A stretch of DNA of 5,727 bases from CAZEHS01 sp964649745 (GCA_964649745.1 CAZYQI010000073.1:1-5727); one strand, 5' to 3'; shown: positions 1-5,727, counted from the stretch's first letter. Notes: a model not told the origin generated them from the letters alone. Program-made: numbers and translations.

Positions 1-152
1 TCTTAACACATACATATTTTCGGAGACGTGCGACAACTATGTTGACAAACACCGCACCAAAGGAACTGCTTAGAATTTTTGAAAAGGCAGGATTCACTGA
101 TATTTCCACGCAACAAAAGGGAAAGATTCAGCTCCTGAGTGCAACAAAATGA
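1..152 (+). CDS. C-terminal end of a probable class I SAM-dependent methyltransferase (partial)
   Basis: The frame beginning at base 3 stays open from the window edge to a TGA at 150-152, giving about 49 residues of a gene that starts outside the window. The visible part contains RRRATTML, then TPKELL-like text (APKELLRIFEKAGF) and ends in LLSATK. A helix leading to a 'F.kAGF.di' turn followed by a final strand ending near 'sAtK' is typical of the C-terminus of many class I SAM-dependent methyltransferases, where the last two beta strands form a hairpin. The SAM-binding motifs would lie upstream and cannot be seen, so substrate and subfamily cannot be given. A hairpin terminator begins 18 bases after the stop, so this is the last gene of its transcript. 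The coding frame is fairly sure; the family is inferred from a short tail. Confidence 0.55.
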   Translation, partial: LTHTYFRRRATTMLTNTAPKELLRIFEKAGFTDISTQQKGKIQLLSATK

Positions 153-170
153 TCGGCATGATTCGTTTTT

Positions 171-221
171 AAAACCGCTCCTAAGGATTTATAAAATCCC
201 TAGAGGCGGTTTTTTGTTTTT
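171..221 (+). terminator. Rho-independent terminator between convergent genes
   Basis: The left arm begins AAAACCGC at 171 and the right arm ends GCGGTTTT around 207-214, with the inner halves GGATTT and AAATCC closing on an ATA loop at 191-193. The stem is long with three imperfect positions (one a G-T wobble). It is followed on the plus strand by two runs of five to six T separated by a G (210-221). It lies 18 bases after the methyltransferase stop. On the minus strand the exit side has only four T, so it may also stop moeA transcripts, but less efficiently. Confidence 0.85.
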
Positions 222-351
222 GGAGAATATATTCTTGGTGAACTCCCTGAGCTTATGGAGAAGGCTGTAGCGGCGAACACGGACTTAGCCGACTGAGTGT
301 TCGATGTAGAGGGTTTACTTTCAATTTTGAAAGCAAAAATTTTGTCGGGAA
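222..351. other. Non-coding or degenerate segment with two inverted repeats
   Basis: No gene with a start is visible here. Plus-strand frame 222-296 is open for 24 codons with protein-like text (GELPELMEKAVAANTDLAD, then TGA) but has no upstream start, so it may be a gene remnant or chance. Two inverted repeats follow. In 274-303, CGAAC pairs with GTTCG and, inside, ACTTAG pairs with CTGAGT (one wobble) around a CCGA loop, leaving a four-base bulge. In 314-337, CTTTCAA pairs with TTGAAAG, and on the minus strand the stem extends to about eleven pairs through a G-U pair. The second hairpin lies 14 bases beyond the moeA stop but has no U tract after it, so it is at best a weak terminator or a 3'-end stabiliser. 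Confidence 0.4.
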
Positions 352-1581
352 TCAATCCAGCACAATCATGTCGAATTCTTCCCCCTGCCGCACCAGATTC
401 CGTACGGCGGGCACCAGGATGTAGCCGTCTGCCTTGGTCAGCAGCGTGATCATCCCCGACTCTCCATCAACCTTCTCGAACTGGTGAGGGCCGCTGTGTC
501 CGGTCAATCGGACCATCTGAAAGGTATCCCTCTGGGCATCTGTTTTGAAGGGTTTTGCACAAACCGCCCGAATGATCCTCGGAATGGGGTTAGGCTGCTG
601 TTGGATCCGGTTCAGAGCGCGGCTCACAAAAATCCTGAATATATTCAGGGCCGCCACGGGGTGTCCCGGCAATCCGAACACCGGCTTCCCCTTTATCTTT
701 GCCACAATGGTGGGCTTCCCCGGCTTTATCCGGATGCCGTGCAGCAAGATGCCGTCTGGTTCAATGGATTGCAGAACTTCTGCGGTTAAATCCTTTTCCC
801 CCACGCTGCTGCCTCCGGATATCACCAGGATGTCCGAATCCGTCAGCGCCCTTTTGACAGCTGCCTGAATTTTTCCGAAATCGTCGGGTACCAGCTCGCT
901 GCGGACAACGGTGCATCCCATTTCCTCTGCGATCATCCTCAGGGTGATGGTGTTCATATCCCGGATCATTCCTGGCTCCAGCACCCCGTCCCAGGGAACA
1001 AGCTCGTCTCCGGAGCACAGAATGCTGATTCTTGGCTTTTGATAGACACGAACGGCAGTCTTCCCTACCGCTGCCAATGCCCCAATCTCCTGGGTTCGGA
1101 TTCGTCTTCCAGAGAGCAGAACCGTTGAATCCTTCCGTATATCGCCACCGATCTCAATAAAATTCCCCGCAGCCGGGGCTGAACCATCGAAACGGATTCT
1201 TTGCCCCTCCAAAGAGGTGTATTCCTGCATGATAACCCGATCCGCACCCTCAGGAACCATCCCCCCCGTTGGCACATACACCGCATACCCTTCTTTTAGC
1301 GTTATCTCCGAAAGCTTTCCCATCTCCGTTCGTCCCGCCAGGCTCAGTACAATTTCTGATGCCCCGGGGTTCCCCTCCATATCCTCCCCACGGACTGCAT
1401 AGCCGTCAACAATAGACCGCCGGTACTCCGGAACGTTCACCGGAGACTTTATGTTCTCCGCAAGGATTCTTCCCCTGCATGCCGTAAGGGGGAGGATTTC
1501 CGTACCCATTTGATATTCTGTGAAGCTGGAATCGATGATCCCATTGGCCTCTTCGATGGTTGAGAGCTTCAAACTTTTCAT
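352..1581 (-). CDS. moeA: Molybdopterin molybdenumtransferase MoeA
   Basis: MoeA inserts molybdate into adenylylated molybdopterin, the last common step of molybdenum cofactor synthesis, in the cytosol. Numbered from the ATG at 1581 (409 residues, normal length), the MoeA N-terminal domain spans about 10-170 and includes SIVDGYAV with D59, matching E. coli D59, and GGD ending at D147. The molybdopterin-binding domain spans about 183-320 with GDELV (191-195), the D250 segment, GGSSVGEKD (256-264), KPGKP (286-290) and GLPGHPVAA (303-311). The beta-rich C-terminal domain follows, with a GESG and ADGY pattern. An in-frame GTG at 1590 would add three residues, but AAGGTG lies six bases before the ATG and nothing well spaced precedes the GTG, so the ATG is preferred. 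No other cofactor gene is visible beside it. The gene converges on the methyltransferase and is divergent from the HD-GYP gene. Confidence 0.96.
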   Translation of the reverse strand: MKSLKLSTIEEANGIIDSSFTEYQMGTEILPLTACRGRILAENIKSPVNVPEYRRSIVDGYAVRGEDMEGNPGASEIVLSLAGRTEMGKLSEITLKEGYAVYVPTGGMVPEGADRVIMQEYTSLEGQRIRFDGSAPAAGNFIEIGGDIRKDSTVLLSGRRIRTQEIGALAAVGKTAVRVYQKPRISILCSGDELVPWDGVLEPGMIRDMNTITLRMIAEEMGCTVVRSELVPDDFGKIQAAVKRALTDSDILVISGGSSVGEKDLTAEVLQSIEPDGILLHGIRIKPGKPTIVAKIKGKPVFGLPGHPVAALNIFRIFVSRALNRIQQQPNPIPRIIRAVCAKPFKTDAQRDTFQMVRLTGHSGPHQFEKVDGESGMITLLTKADGYILVPAVRNLVRQGEEFDMIVLD

Positions 1582-1585
1582 AAAA

Positions 1586-1592
1586 TTCACCT
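1586..1592 (-). promoter_or_regulatory. Ribosome binding site that decides the moeA start
   Basis: On the minus strand the sequence reads GGAAGGTGAATTTTATG. The AAGGTG element is about six bases from the ATG at 1581, an ideal distance, whereas it overlaps the alternative GTG at 1590. This favours the 409-residue protein. Confidence 0.65.
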
Positions 1593-1613
1593 TCCGCTTT
1601 GATTACGGCTCAC

Positions 1614-1624
1614 ATTGATTCAAT
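1614..1624. promoter_or_regulatory. Small dyad near the predicted moeA transcription start
   Basis: ATTGA-T-TCAAT is a perfect inverted repeat with a one-base centre. It overlaps the edge of the candidate moeA -10 element and the expected start of transcription, a position suited to a repressor. Arms of five bases in AT-rich DNA can occur by chance, and no regulator is encoded nearby. Confidence 0.2.
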
Positions 1625-1651
1625 CTTATATGGTTTCCGGGCTTTTTACAA
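1623..1651 (-). promoter_or_regulatory. Candidate sigma-A promoter for moeA
   Basis: Reading the minus strand, TTGTAA (1646-1651) and TAAGAT (1623-1628) are separated by 17 bases. Each matches the sigma-A consensus at four of six positions. Transcription would begin near 1616, leaving a leader of about 35 bases, too short for a molybdenum-cofactor riboswitch. Other AT-rich hexamers lie close by, so the assignment is tentative. Confidence 0.35.
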
Positions 1652-1689
1652 TTCAGCTTTTATACATATCTGTTCTGCAGTTGAATCTG

Positions 1690-1717
1690 TTCATTACTTC
1701 ACATTAAGTGGTATACT
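1690..1717 (+). promoter_or_regulatory. Extended -10 promoter for the HD-GYP gene group
   Basis: TGGTATACT at 1709-1717 is an extended -10 element (TG, one base, then TATACT). The best -35 candidate is a weak TTCATT at 1690-1695, 16 bases upstream, and extended -10 promoters often tolerate a poor -35. Transcription would begin near 1724, giving a leader of about 50 bases before the TTG start. Confidence 0.55.
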
Positions 1718-1762
1718 GACTGTAATCATTTCATTTTATCAGATAGCTTTGAGCTTAGCATT

Positions 1763-1777
1763 GAGGAGGTTTAATTG
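1763..1777 (+). promoter_or_regulatory. Strong ribosome binding site with a TTG start
   Basis: GAGGAGGT (1763-1770) is close to a perfect anti-16S match and ends a few bases before TTG at 1775. No ATG is found in this frame until residue 19, inside the first membrane segment, so TTG is the likely true start. The strong site probably offsets the weak start codon. Confidence 0.75.
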
Positions 1778-3022
1778 AAGTCCATATATAAACGAGAATC
1801 GAACTACAGCTCCCTTTACCGGAATTATATGCTTGCCGTCCTGGGCTTCGGATTTTTGTTTCCCCTAGCGGCGCTTGCTATGGATCTGACATCAAAACAG
1901 ATGGGCCTGAGTGTAGCCAATCTCATCCGTATTCACCGTTATACTCCACTTCACTACATTGTTGACTCTGCTCCCTTTGTGCTGGCAGCCTTCGCCCATT
2001 TCACCATACGTTTCTTCATCCATGCCCAGGAAAGTAACCATAACCTGACCAAAGTAAAAAGCATCCTTGACCAGGAAACCTCCGAAAAGAATCTCATTTC
2101 CCAGCAGATGCAGAGTATTCTGAACCTAAGCCCAATTTCGTATGTACTGATTAACTCAGATGGCATGATCCGCTTTGTGAACAAGGCCACCAAGGCGGTT
2201 TTGGGTTCCTCAGACACTCAGGGAAAGAACATTTTTGCGTTTAAGACTGTGAAAAACTCGCCCCTTGAAACAAAATTGCATAGCGCTATCCATGGGAATC
2301 ACGAAGAACTGGAAGCCTATCGTCACATATCTGCCACCACGGACATCGAAAAAGTTCTCAATATATCCATCGTTCCCTTTAAAAAAGATGTCGGCAGCAG
2401 CCTGTATGAAATTCTGATGATGAGCACCGATCGGACCCAGGAGGAGATGCTGCTTGCAAAGGTGGAAGCCAATTTCTTCAATGTCGTCAAGGGGCTTGCC
2501 CGGGCACTGGATGCCAGAGACCGATATACCAGCCACCATTCCTCCAATGTTAAGGCATACACGTCCATGATCGCGTACCATTCGCAAATAGATATTAAGG
2601 AAAGAGAAGATATCCTTGTCGCCGCAGAGCTTCACGACATCGGAAAAATAGGTGTTATGGACAGTATCCTTAACAAGAATGGGCCATTATCCGAGGAGGA
2701 GTTTGAATCCATGAGGACGCACCCCTCCATCGGTGCCGATATTTTTGCCGGGATTGATGGCTATCACCATATATCCGCCATCATACGCTATCACCATGAG
2801 CGGGTTGACGGAAAGGGGTACCCCGATGGGCTTACCGGAGACAGCATTCCAAAAGGAGCCAGCATCATTGCCATTGCAGACGCCTTCGACGCCATGACCA
2901 CAGACCGGGTTTATCGGAAGGCGCTCTCCATTGAAACCGCCATCGACGAATTGAAGAAAGGAAGGGGCACGCAGTTCCACAGTGACTATGTGGACGTATT
3001 TGTCCGCCATTTCAAATACTGA
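1775..3022 (+). CDS. Membrane-anchored PAS/HD-GYP cyclic-di-GMP phosphodiesterase
   Basis: The 415-residue protein is predicted to hydrolyse the second messenger cyclic-di-GMP at the inner face of the membrane. Two hydrophobic segments lie at about 17-37 and 63-84, joined by a short loop with an H..TPLHYIVDSAP motif. A charged, probably coiled linker follows (88-115), then a PAS-like domain at about 112-225 (PISYVLINSDGMIRFVNKAT). The catalytic HD-GYP domain (about 233-413) carries YTSHHSSNV, HDIGK (H287, D288, K291), HP at 316-317, HHERVDGKGYP (340-350), D369 in IADAFDAM, and GTQFH near the end. All the usual metal and substrate residues appear to be present, so it should be active rather than degenerate. 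The signal sensed is unknown. It starts at TTG 1775 and leads a probable three-gene unit with no terminator before the next gene. Confidence 0.93.
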   Translation: MKSIYKRESNYSSLYRNYMLAVLGFGFLFPLAALAMDLTSKQMGLSVANLIRIHRYTPLHYIVDSAPFVLAAFAHFTIRFFIHAQESNHNLTKVKSILDQETSEKNLISQQMQSILNLSPISYVLINSDGMIRFVNKATKAVLGSSDTQGKNIFAFKTVKNSPLETKLHSAIHGNHEELEAYRHISATTDIEKVLNISIVPFKKDVGSSLYEILMMSTDRTQEEMLLAKVEANFFNVVKGLARALDARDRYTSHHSSNVKAYTSMIAYHSQIDIKEREDILVAAELHDIGKIGVMDSILNKNGPLSEEEFESMRTHPSIGADIFAGIDGYHHISAIIRYHHERVDGKGYPDGLTGDSIPKGASIIAIADAFDAMTTDRVYRKALSIETAIDELKKGRGTQFHSDYVDVFVRHFKY

Positions 3023-3090
3023 CCTTCTGCTGAACATCCACATTGCCCTTAATAAACAGCGACTTAAATGTATTTTGCCGAGGTGACACC

Positions 3091-3372
3091 ATGGAACGAA
3101 TGACACGGCTGTTGGAAAGCAAAGCGGTTTATGTAACAGATCGGATTGCCGGAAGCATTGAGGAAGGGTTTTATGGCGAAGCCATCGACAGGCTTGCCAA
3201 ATTTGAAAACCTTTATGACCATCTGATATCCCGACACAGCGCCATCCCTTCAGAACTGGAATTTCTTCGTAACGCCGGGAAAACCAAAACCGTCACCTTT
3301 AAGGAACTGCTGACTGAAAAAATGATCATCGAGATGCTGCTTACCCAAATGAACCGCCAGGGTTTGAAGTAA
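3091..3372 (+). CDS. Small hypothetical protein resembling clostridial phage/mobile-element proteins
   Basis: The 93-residue protein starts at ATG 3091, preceded by GAGGTG at a good distance. An in-frame TTG at 3043 has no such site and is rejected. It is soluble, charged and mostly helical by composition, with no membrane segment or cysteine motif. Its plan is MERMTRLLESK at the N-terminus, GEAIDRLAKFENLYDHL in the middle, then a GKTKTVTFKELL segment (63-74) and a C-terminal helix. From memory, short proteins with an 'MERLT...' start, an 'AI.RLA.fEdLy' centre and a 'KTK(S/T)V.FKEL' end are common in prophages and other mobile elements of Clostridia; this is recalled, not searched. Function is unknown. 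The gene lies 68 bases after the HD-GYP stop and 27 before the BstA-like gene, so it is probably co-transcribed with both. Confidence 0.75.
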   Translation: MERMTRLLESKAVYVTDRIAGSIEEGFYGEAIDRLAKFENLYDHLISRHSAIPSELEFLRNAGKTKTVTFKELLTEKMIIEMLLTQMNRQGLK

Positions 3373-3399
3373 TATCATCCATCAAAGGAGATTCACACA

Positions 3400-3924
3400 A
3401 TGGAAAATCTTAAGTATCCCATCGGCCCCTTCAGCTTTGACGAAAAAATCACCAACGACCGAATTCCCGGGCTGATTTCTGAAATACAATCCCTGCCGAG
3501 ACTTCTTTCTCAAGCGGTAGAAGGACTGGACAACCATCATCTGGACTCCCCCTACCGACCGGAGGGATGGACCGTCCGACAGGTGGTCCATCATATCGCC
3601 GACAGCCACATGAACGGTTATATCCGTTTCCGACTGGCGCTCACCGAAGACCGTCCCCTTATCAAGCCCTATGACGAAGCCCCCTGGGCGGAGCTGGAGG
3701 ATGCCGCCCATATGCCTGTGGAGGTTTCTCTTCAGTTAATAAGCGCCATGCACGAACGTTGGGGTTGCCTGCTCCAATCCCTGGATGGTTCACAGTTTGA
3801 CGCTATCTACCGCCATCCGGCTAGTGGAGACGTGCCCCTGCGCAAAGCTATTCACCTCTATGCATGGCACGGAAGCCACCATCTTGCCCATATCACCGAT
3901 TTTAGAAAACGGGCTGGTCTTTAG
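3400..3924 (+). CDS. YfiT/BstA-like DinB-family thiol transferase or metal-dependent hydrolase
   Basis: This 174-residue protein closely follows the B. subtilis YfiT/BstA pattern: LKYPIGPF at the N-terminus, then PYRPEGWTVRQVVHHIADSH (51-70), IRFRLALTED, IKPYDEAPWAEL and the C-terminal LYAWHGSHHLAHI (153-165). It should form the four-helix DinB fold with a divalent metal held by three histidines, most likely H64, H157 and H161 by comparison with YfiT H67, H160 and H164. In bacilli the relative BstA adds bacillithiol to electrophiles; older annotation calls the family metal-dependent hydrolases. Whether this host makes bacillithiol is not visible, so the true thiol could be another one. AAAGGAG ends nine bases before the ATG. 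It is the last gene of the rightward unit and is followed by the terminator at 3994. Family assignment is strong; substrate is inferred. Confidence 0.92.
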   Translation: MENLKYPIGPFSFDEKITNDRIPGLISEIQSLPRLLSQAVEGLDNHHLDSPYRPEGWTVRQVVHHIADSHMNGYIRFRLALTEDRPLIKPYDEAPWAELEDAAHMPVEVSLQLISAMHERWGCLLQSLDGSQFDAIYRHPASGDVPLRKAIHLYAWHGSHHLAHITDFRKRAGL

Positions 3925-3993
3925 CTTATATATGCTGGGATGTAGCATTATAATTTCACTTTTCAGCTAATCAAAAAATCTATGAAGTGGCCG

Positions 3994-4037
3994 CAAAAAA
4001 GCAGAACTCCCCGTATATCAGAGTTCTGCTTCTTTTA
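3994..4037. terminator. Bidirectional Rho-independent terminator
   Basis: AAGCAGAACTC (3999-4009) pairs perfectly with GAGTTCTGCTT (4021-4031), an 11-pair stem with an 11-base loop. On the minus strand the stem is followed by six T, ending the permease transcript 25 bases after its stop. On the plus strand it is followed by CTTTTATT, ending the HD-GYP gene group. One hairpin therefore appears to serve both convergent units. Confidence 0.92.
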
Positions 4038-4055
4038 TTCCATAGCGAATACGAA

Positions 4056-5408
4056 TTATTTCTTTTTATCTGCGAAGACCAGTCCCACAACGGTTACAAC
4101 CGCAAACACGATCAGGAAGGCTACCGCCGCCATCTTATGAGAGAAACAGGCTGCAACCACCATGAATACGCATCCTACAATGGCCGCCAGGGGTGCTACA
4201 ATCCGCTTGAATACCGGCAGCTCTTTGTCTTGCATGAGCTTTACAAAAATGGGGATATACAGGGCGTAGGTTGCCACGATGGGAAGCTCGGAGGAATCAA
4301 AGCTGAAGAAGCCGAACCAAGGAGCCGTGAGATTGGCGCCATAGAAATACAGGAGCCAGAAGCCGCAGAGCAGCAGTCCGAATATGGCGGAGTTTGTGGG
4401 CATATTGGTGGTTGGGGATATTTCACTGAACATCTTGGGATTAGGGCCTTCATTCCGGGCAGCAATAGAGTAGAGACCCCGGGTACATCCCAGCATCAGA
4501 CCGTTCAGCGTACCCAGGCATGAGATGATGACGAATACGAATACCAGGGTACCGCCAATGGAGGAGAACACCGTTTCAAAGGCAAGCTTTGCTCCCGCCT
4601 GACCGCCGGCCATCATCACTTCATTGGTAACCGCACCGGCCAGACCAACGTAATACAGAATATAAACAGCCATAATCAGGAATGTGCCGCCCACAAGAGC
4701 AATGGGAAGATTCTTCTTAGAATCCTTCAGCTCCGCATTGATGGAGGTGGCGATTACCCAGCCCTCATATGCAAATGCTGTGGCCACCAGGGCTGTAAAC
4801 AGGGCGTTTCCGCTGGCCGCCTGAACCGGGTCCACCACATGGGTGAAGTTGTAGACGGTCATTCCGTTTGCCAGACCGAATATCGATCCAACGATAGCCA
4901 TAAGAATGAGGGGAATCAGCTTGATGATGGTGGTTGCCACCTGAAATTTGCCTGCCAGCACCGGAGACAGGGCATTGAGGGCATAGCTGCAAACCAGGAA
5001 GAACCCGGCGATGGTCATACAGATACCACCGGTGATATCCTCCACACCGAAGAGCACGCAGGTGTACCGAGCCGATACCCACGCCAGTACGCCGGTTAGG
5101 GTTGGATAGTAGATAATGGTCATGAACCAGCCGACGATATAGCCGTACTTGGGACCAAGGGCTGCTTCCGCATAGTCTACCACGCCGTTGACCTTTTCAT
5201 ATTTGGTGGCCATAATGGCAAAGGAATATGCGCAGGAAATCATGATTACGCCGCCGATAACCCAGGCCAAAATCCCAAGCTTCAGGTCTCCCCCTGTACA
5301 GCTGAGTACTTTTTCCGCCTTGAAGAACACACCGCTGCCGACTACGATTCCCACAACCATGGCCATGGCCGTCAGAAGACCGTATCGCTTTTGCAAACCT
5401 GTTTCCAT
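4056..5408 (-). CDS. APC-superfamily amino acid permease, LAT-like
   Basis: A 450-residue integral membrane protein predicted to carry amino acids across the cytoplasmic membrane by proton coupling or exchange. It shows about twelve hydrophobic segments. Segment 1 has VGIVVGSGVFF, whose GSG (24-26) is the unwound substrate-binding turn of APC transporters. Segment 5 has TTIIKLIPL with K163, possibly equivalent to the lysine that fills the sodium site in ApcT. Segment 6 has FAYEGW (212-217) followed by N-E-L-K and NLP, the usual LAT-type pattern. The tail is a short DKKK. Length is normal and no break is seen. ATG 5408 is preferred because AAGGA lies six bases upstream; ATG 5414 abuts that site but has an AGGA eight bases before it, so it remains possible. 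A reading from 5492 would begin upstream of the predicted promoter start. It is closest in style to serine/threonine exchanger-like permeases, but the substrate cannot be read from sequence. Confidence 0.93.
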   Translation of the reverse strand: METGLQKRYGLLTAMAMVVGIVVGSGVFFKAEKVLSCTGGDLKLGILAWVIGGVIMISCAYSFAIMATKYEKVNGVVDYAEAALGPKYGYIVGWFMTIIYYPTLTGVLAWVSARYTCVLFGVEDITGGICMTIAGFFLVCSYALNALSPVLAGKFQVATTIIKLIPLILMAIVGSIFGLANGMTVYNFTHVVDPVQAASGNALFTALVATAFAYEGWVIATSINAELKDSKKNLPIALVGGTFLIMAVYILYYVGLAGAVTNEVMMAGGQAGAKLAFETVFSSIGGTLVFVFVIISCLGTLNGLMLGCTRGLYSIAARNEGPNPKMFSEISPTTNMPTNSAIFGLLLCGFWLLYFYGANLTAPWFGFFSFDSSELPIVATYALYIPIFVKLMQDKELPVFKRIVAPLAAIVGCVFMVVAACFSHKMAAVAFLIVFAVVTVVGLVFADKKK

Positions 5409-5475
5409 TTTCATTCCTTCTTTCCTGAGATTTTTTGCCCATCGGATAAAATAGGCACGTATAAGGGCTTTAAAG

Positions 5476-5493
5476 TATGCTAAATATAGCATA
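5476..5493. promoter_or_regulatory. Candidate operator dyad over the permease -10 element
   Basis: TATGCTA-AATA-TAGCATA is a perfect inverted repeat with seven-base arms and a four-base centre. It covers the predicted -10 hexamer (5483-5488) and the expected transcription start near 5476. A protein bound here would block the promoter. In RNA only part would be transcribed, so a DNA operator is more likely than an RNA structure. The regulator is not in the window. Confidence 0.45.
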
Positions 5494-5511
5494 GAGCGTA
5501 TTTGTATACAA
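5483..5511 (-). promoter_or_regulatory. Sigma-A promoter of the permease gene
   Basis: On the minus strand TTGTAT (5506-5511) and TATATT (5483-5488) are separated by exactly 17 bases, and TG one base before the -10 (TGCTATATT) makes it an extended -10. The -10 matches consensus at five of six positions and the -35 at three. Transcription would begin near 5476, giving a leader of about 68 bases. Confidence 0.6.
5502..5511. promoter_or_regulatory. Candidate operator palindrome at the permease -35 element
   Basis: TTGTATACAA is a perfect ten-base palindrome coinciding with the -35 hexamer. GTAT and ATAC copies flank it one base out of register, extending an imperfect dyad over 5498-5516. The TTGTnnnACAA style recalls operators of GntR-family (FadR/FCD type) regulators, which often control transport genes. 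This is inference from motif shape only. Confidence 0.35.
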
Positions 5512-5727
5512 TATACTTTGAGCCAAAACCGCTTAAACTATTCATTTCAGTGTATTCTGTGGGATGCATACACAGATATTTGAATTTTGCCACTATTCTG
5601 CCCCTTTCCTGCCAGCCGTTCAGAAGCGAAACGTGGTATCGGATAAATTTTATATTCGGTGTACAGCCATTGTTTCGGGAGTTTGACACTTACATAATGA
5701 AAAAACCGCCAGAAGCCTTGTAACGGC
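5512..5727. other. Upstream intergenic region without a convincing gene
   Basis: With the permease leader this forms a gene-free stretch of about 319 bases (5409-5727). Short open frames exist on both strands. The only one with a plausible start is a minus-strand GTG at 5593 behind GAAAGGGG (37 residues, ending at 5480), but its text is not protein-like and it runs through the permease promoter. No riboswitch, T-box or tRNA-like structure is apparent. Confidence 0.5.
5696..5727 (-). terminator. Partial minus-strand terminator cut by the window edge
   Basis: Read on the minus strand, the edge sequence begins GCC, later reaches GGCGG and then six T followed by CATT. GGCGG immediately before a T run is the usual right arm of a Rho-independent terminator, and the first three bases in view can pair with it while the rest of the left arm would lie outside. 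It would end a minus-strand gene located to the right, and would separate it from the permease. Confidence 0.45.

Noticed and set aside
3043..3090. Upstream TTG start for the small protein
   Set aside because: There is no Shine-Dalgarno site before it, while GAGGTG is well placed before ATG 3091. The extra residues do not look like part of the recalled family.
3926..3950. Inverted repeat ATGCT...AGCAT after the BstA-like gene
   Set aside because: Only five pairs with no clear U tract; the strong terminator at 3994 is a better explanation for the end of the transcript.
3987..4523. Long plus-strand open frame opposite the permease 3' end
   Set aside because: It is the antisense shadow of the permease, runs through a strong terminator and has no ribosome binding site.
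5409..5475. Possible riboswitch or T-box in the permease leader
   Set aside because: The leader is about 68 bases, without a T-box core, a specifier hairpin or a terminator/antiterminator pair.
5409..5492. In-frame extension of the permease to a start at 5492
   Set aside because: It would begin upstream of the predicted transcription start, has no ribosome binding site, and adds a 28-residue tail absent from typical APC permeases. The well-spaced AAGGA favours the ATG at 5408.
5480..5593. Minus-strand 37-residue frame with a GTG start
   Set aside because: Despite a GAAAGGGG sequence upstream, it runs through the permease promoter and both dyads, and its residues show no family pattern.
5502..5723. 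Plus-strand frame of 73 residues
   Set aside because: It has no ribosome binding site, is rich in chance-type residues, and overlaps the permease promoter and the edge terminator.

Overview
This window looks like an ordinary chromosomal segment from a Gram-positive anaerobe of the Firmicutes, most likely Clostridia. The reasons are strong AGGAGG-type ribosome binding sites, a TTG start behind one of them, sigma-A-like promoters with extended -10 elements, U-tract terminators, and proteins of Firmicutes type: a YfiT/BstA DinB-fold protein, an APC permease and an HD-GYP signalling protein. The assignment rests on gene character only; no rRNA or other marker gene is present.

Layout from left to right. 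Bases 1-152 hold the 3' end of a plus-strand gene, probably a class I SAM-dependent methyltransferase, followed by a hairpin terminator (171-221). Bases 222-351 are a short unexplained segment with two further hairpins and an open stretch without a start. A minus-strand moeA (352-1581), for molybdenum insertion into molybdopterin, converges on that terminator. A divergent intergenic region (1582-1774) holds candidate promoters for moeA and for a rightward gene group.

The rightward group has three genes: a membrane-anchored PAS/HD-GYP protein predicted to degrade cyclic-di-GMP (1775-3022), a 93-residue protein resembling small proteins of clostridial prophages (3091-3372), and a YfiT/BstA-like thiol transferase or metal-dependent hydrolase (3400-3924). 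No terminator is visible between them, so they may be co-transcribed. A strong bidirectional terminator (3994-4037) separates them from a convergent minus-strand APC amino-acid permease of about 450 residues (4056-5408). The permease has a good promoter covered by two dyad sequences that look like operators. The right end (5512-5727) has no convincing gene but carries what looks like part of a minus-strand terminator cut by the window edge.

The genes do not form an obvious single pathway. Molybdenum cofactor synthesis, cyclic-di-GMP signalling, thiol chemistry and amino-acid transport sit side by side in separate transcription units. I see no transposase, CRISPR array, toxin-antitoxin pair, defence system or RNA gene. 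The points most worth a second look are the phage-type small protein inside the HD-GYP group, the paired dyads over the permease promoter, and the unexplained segment next to moeA.
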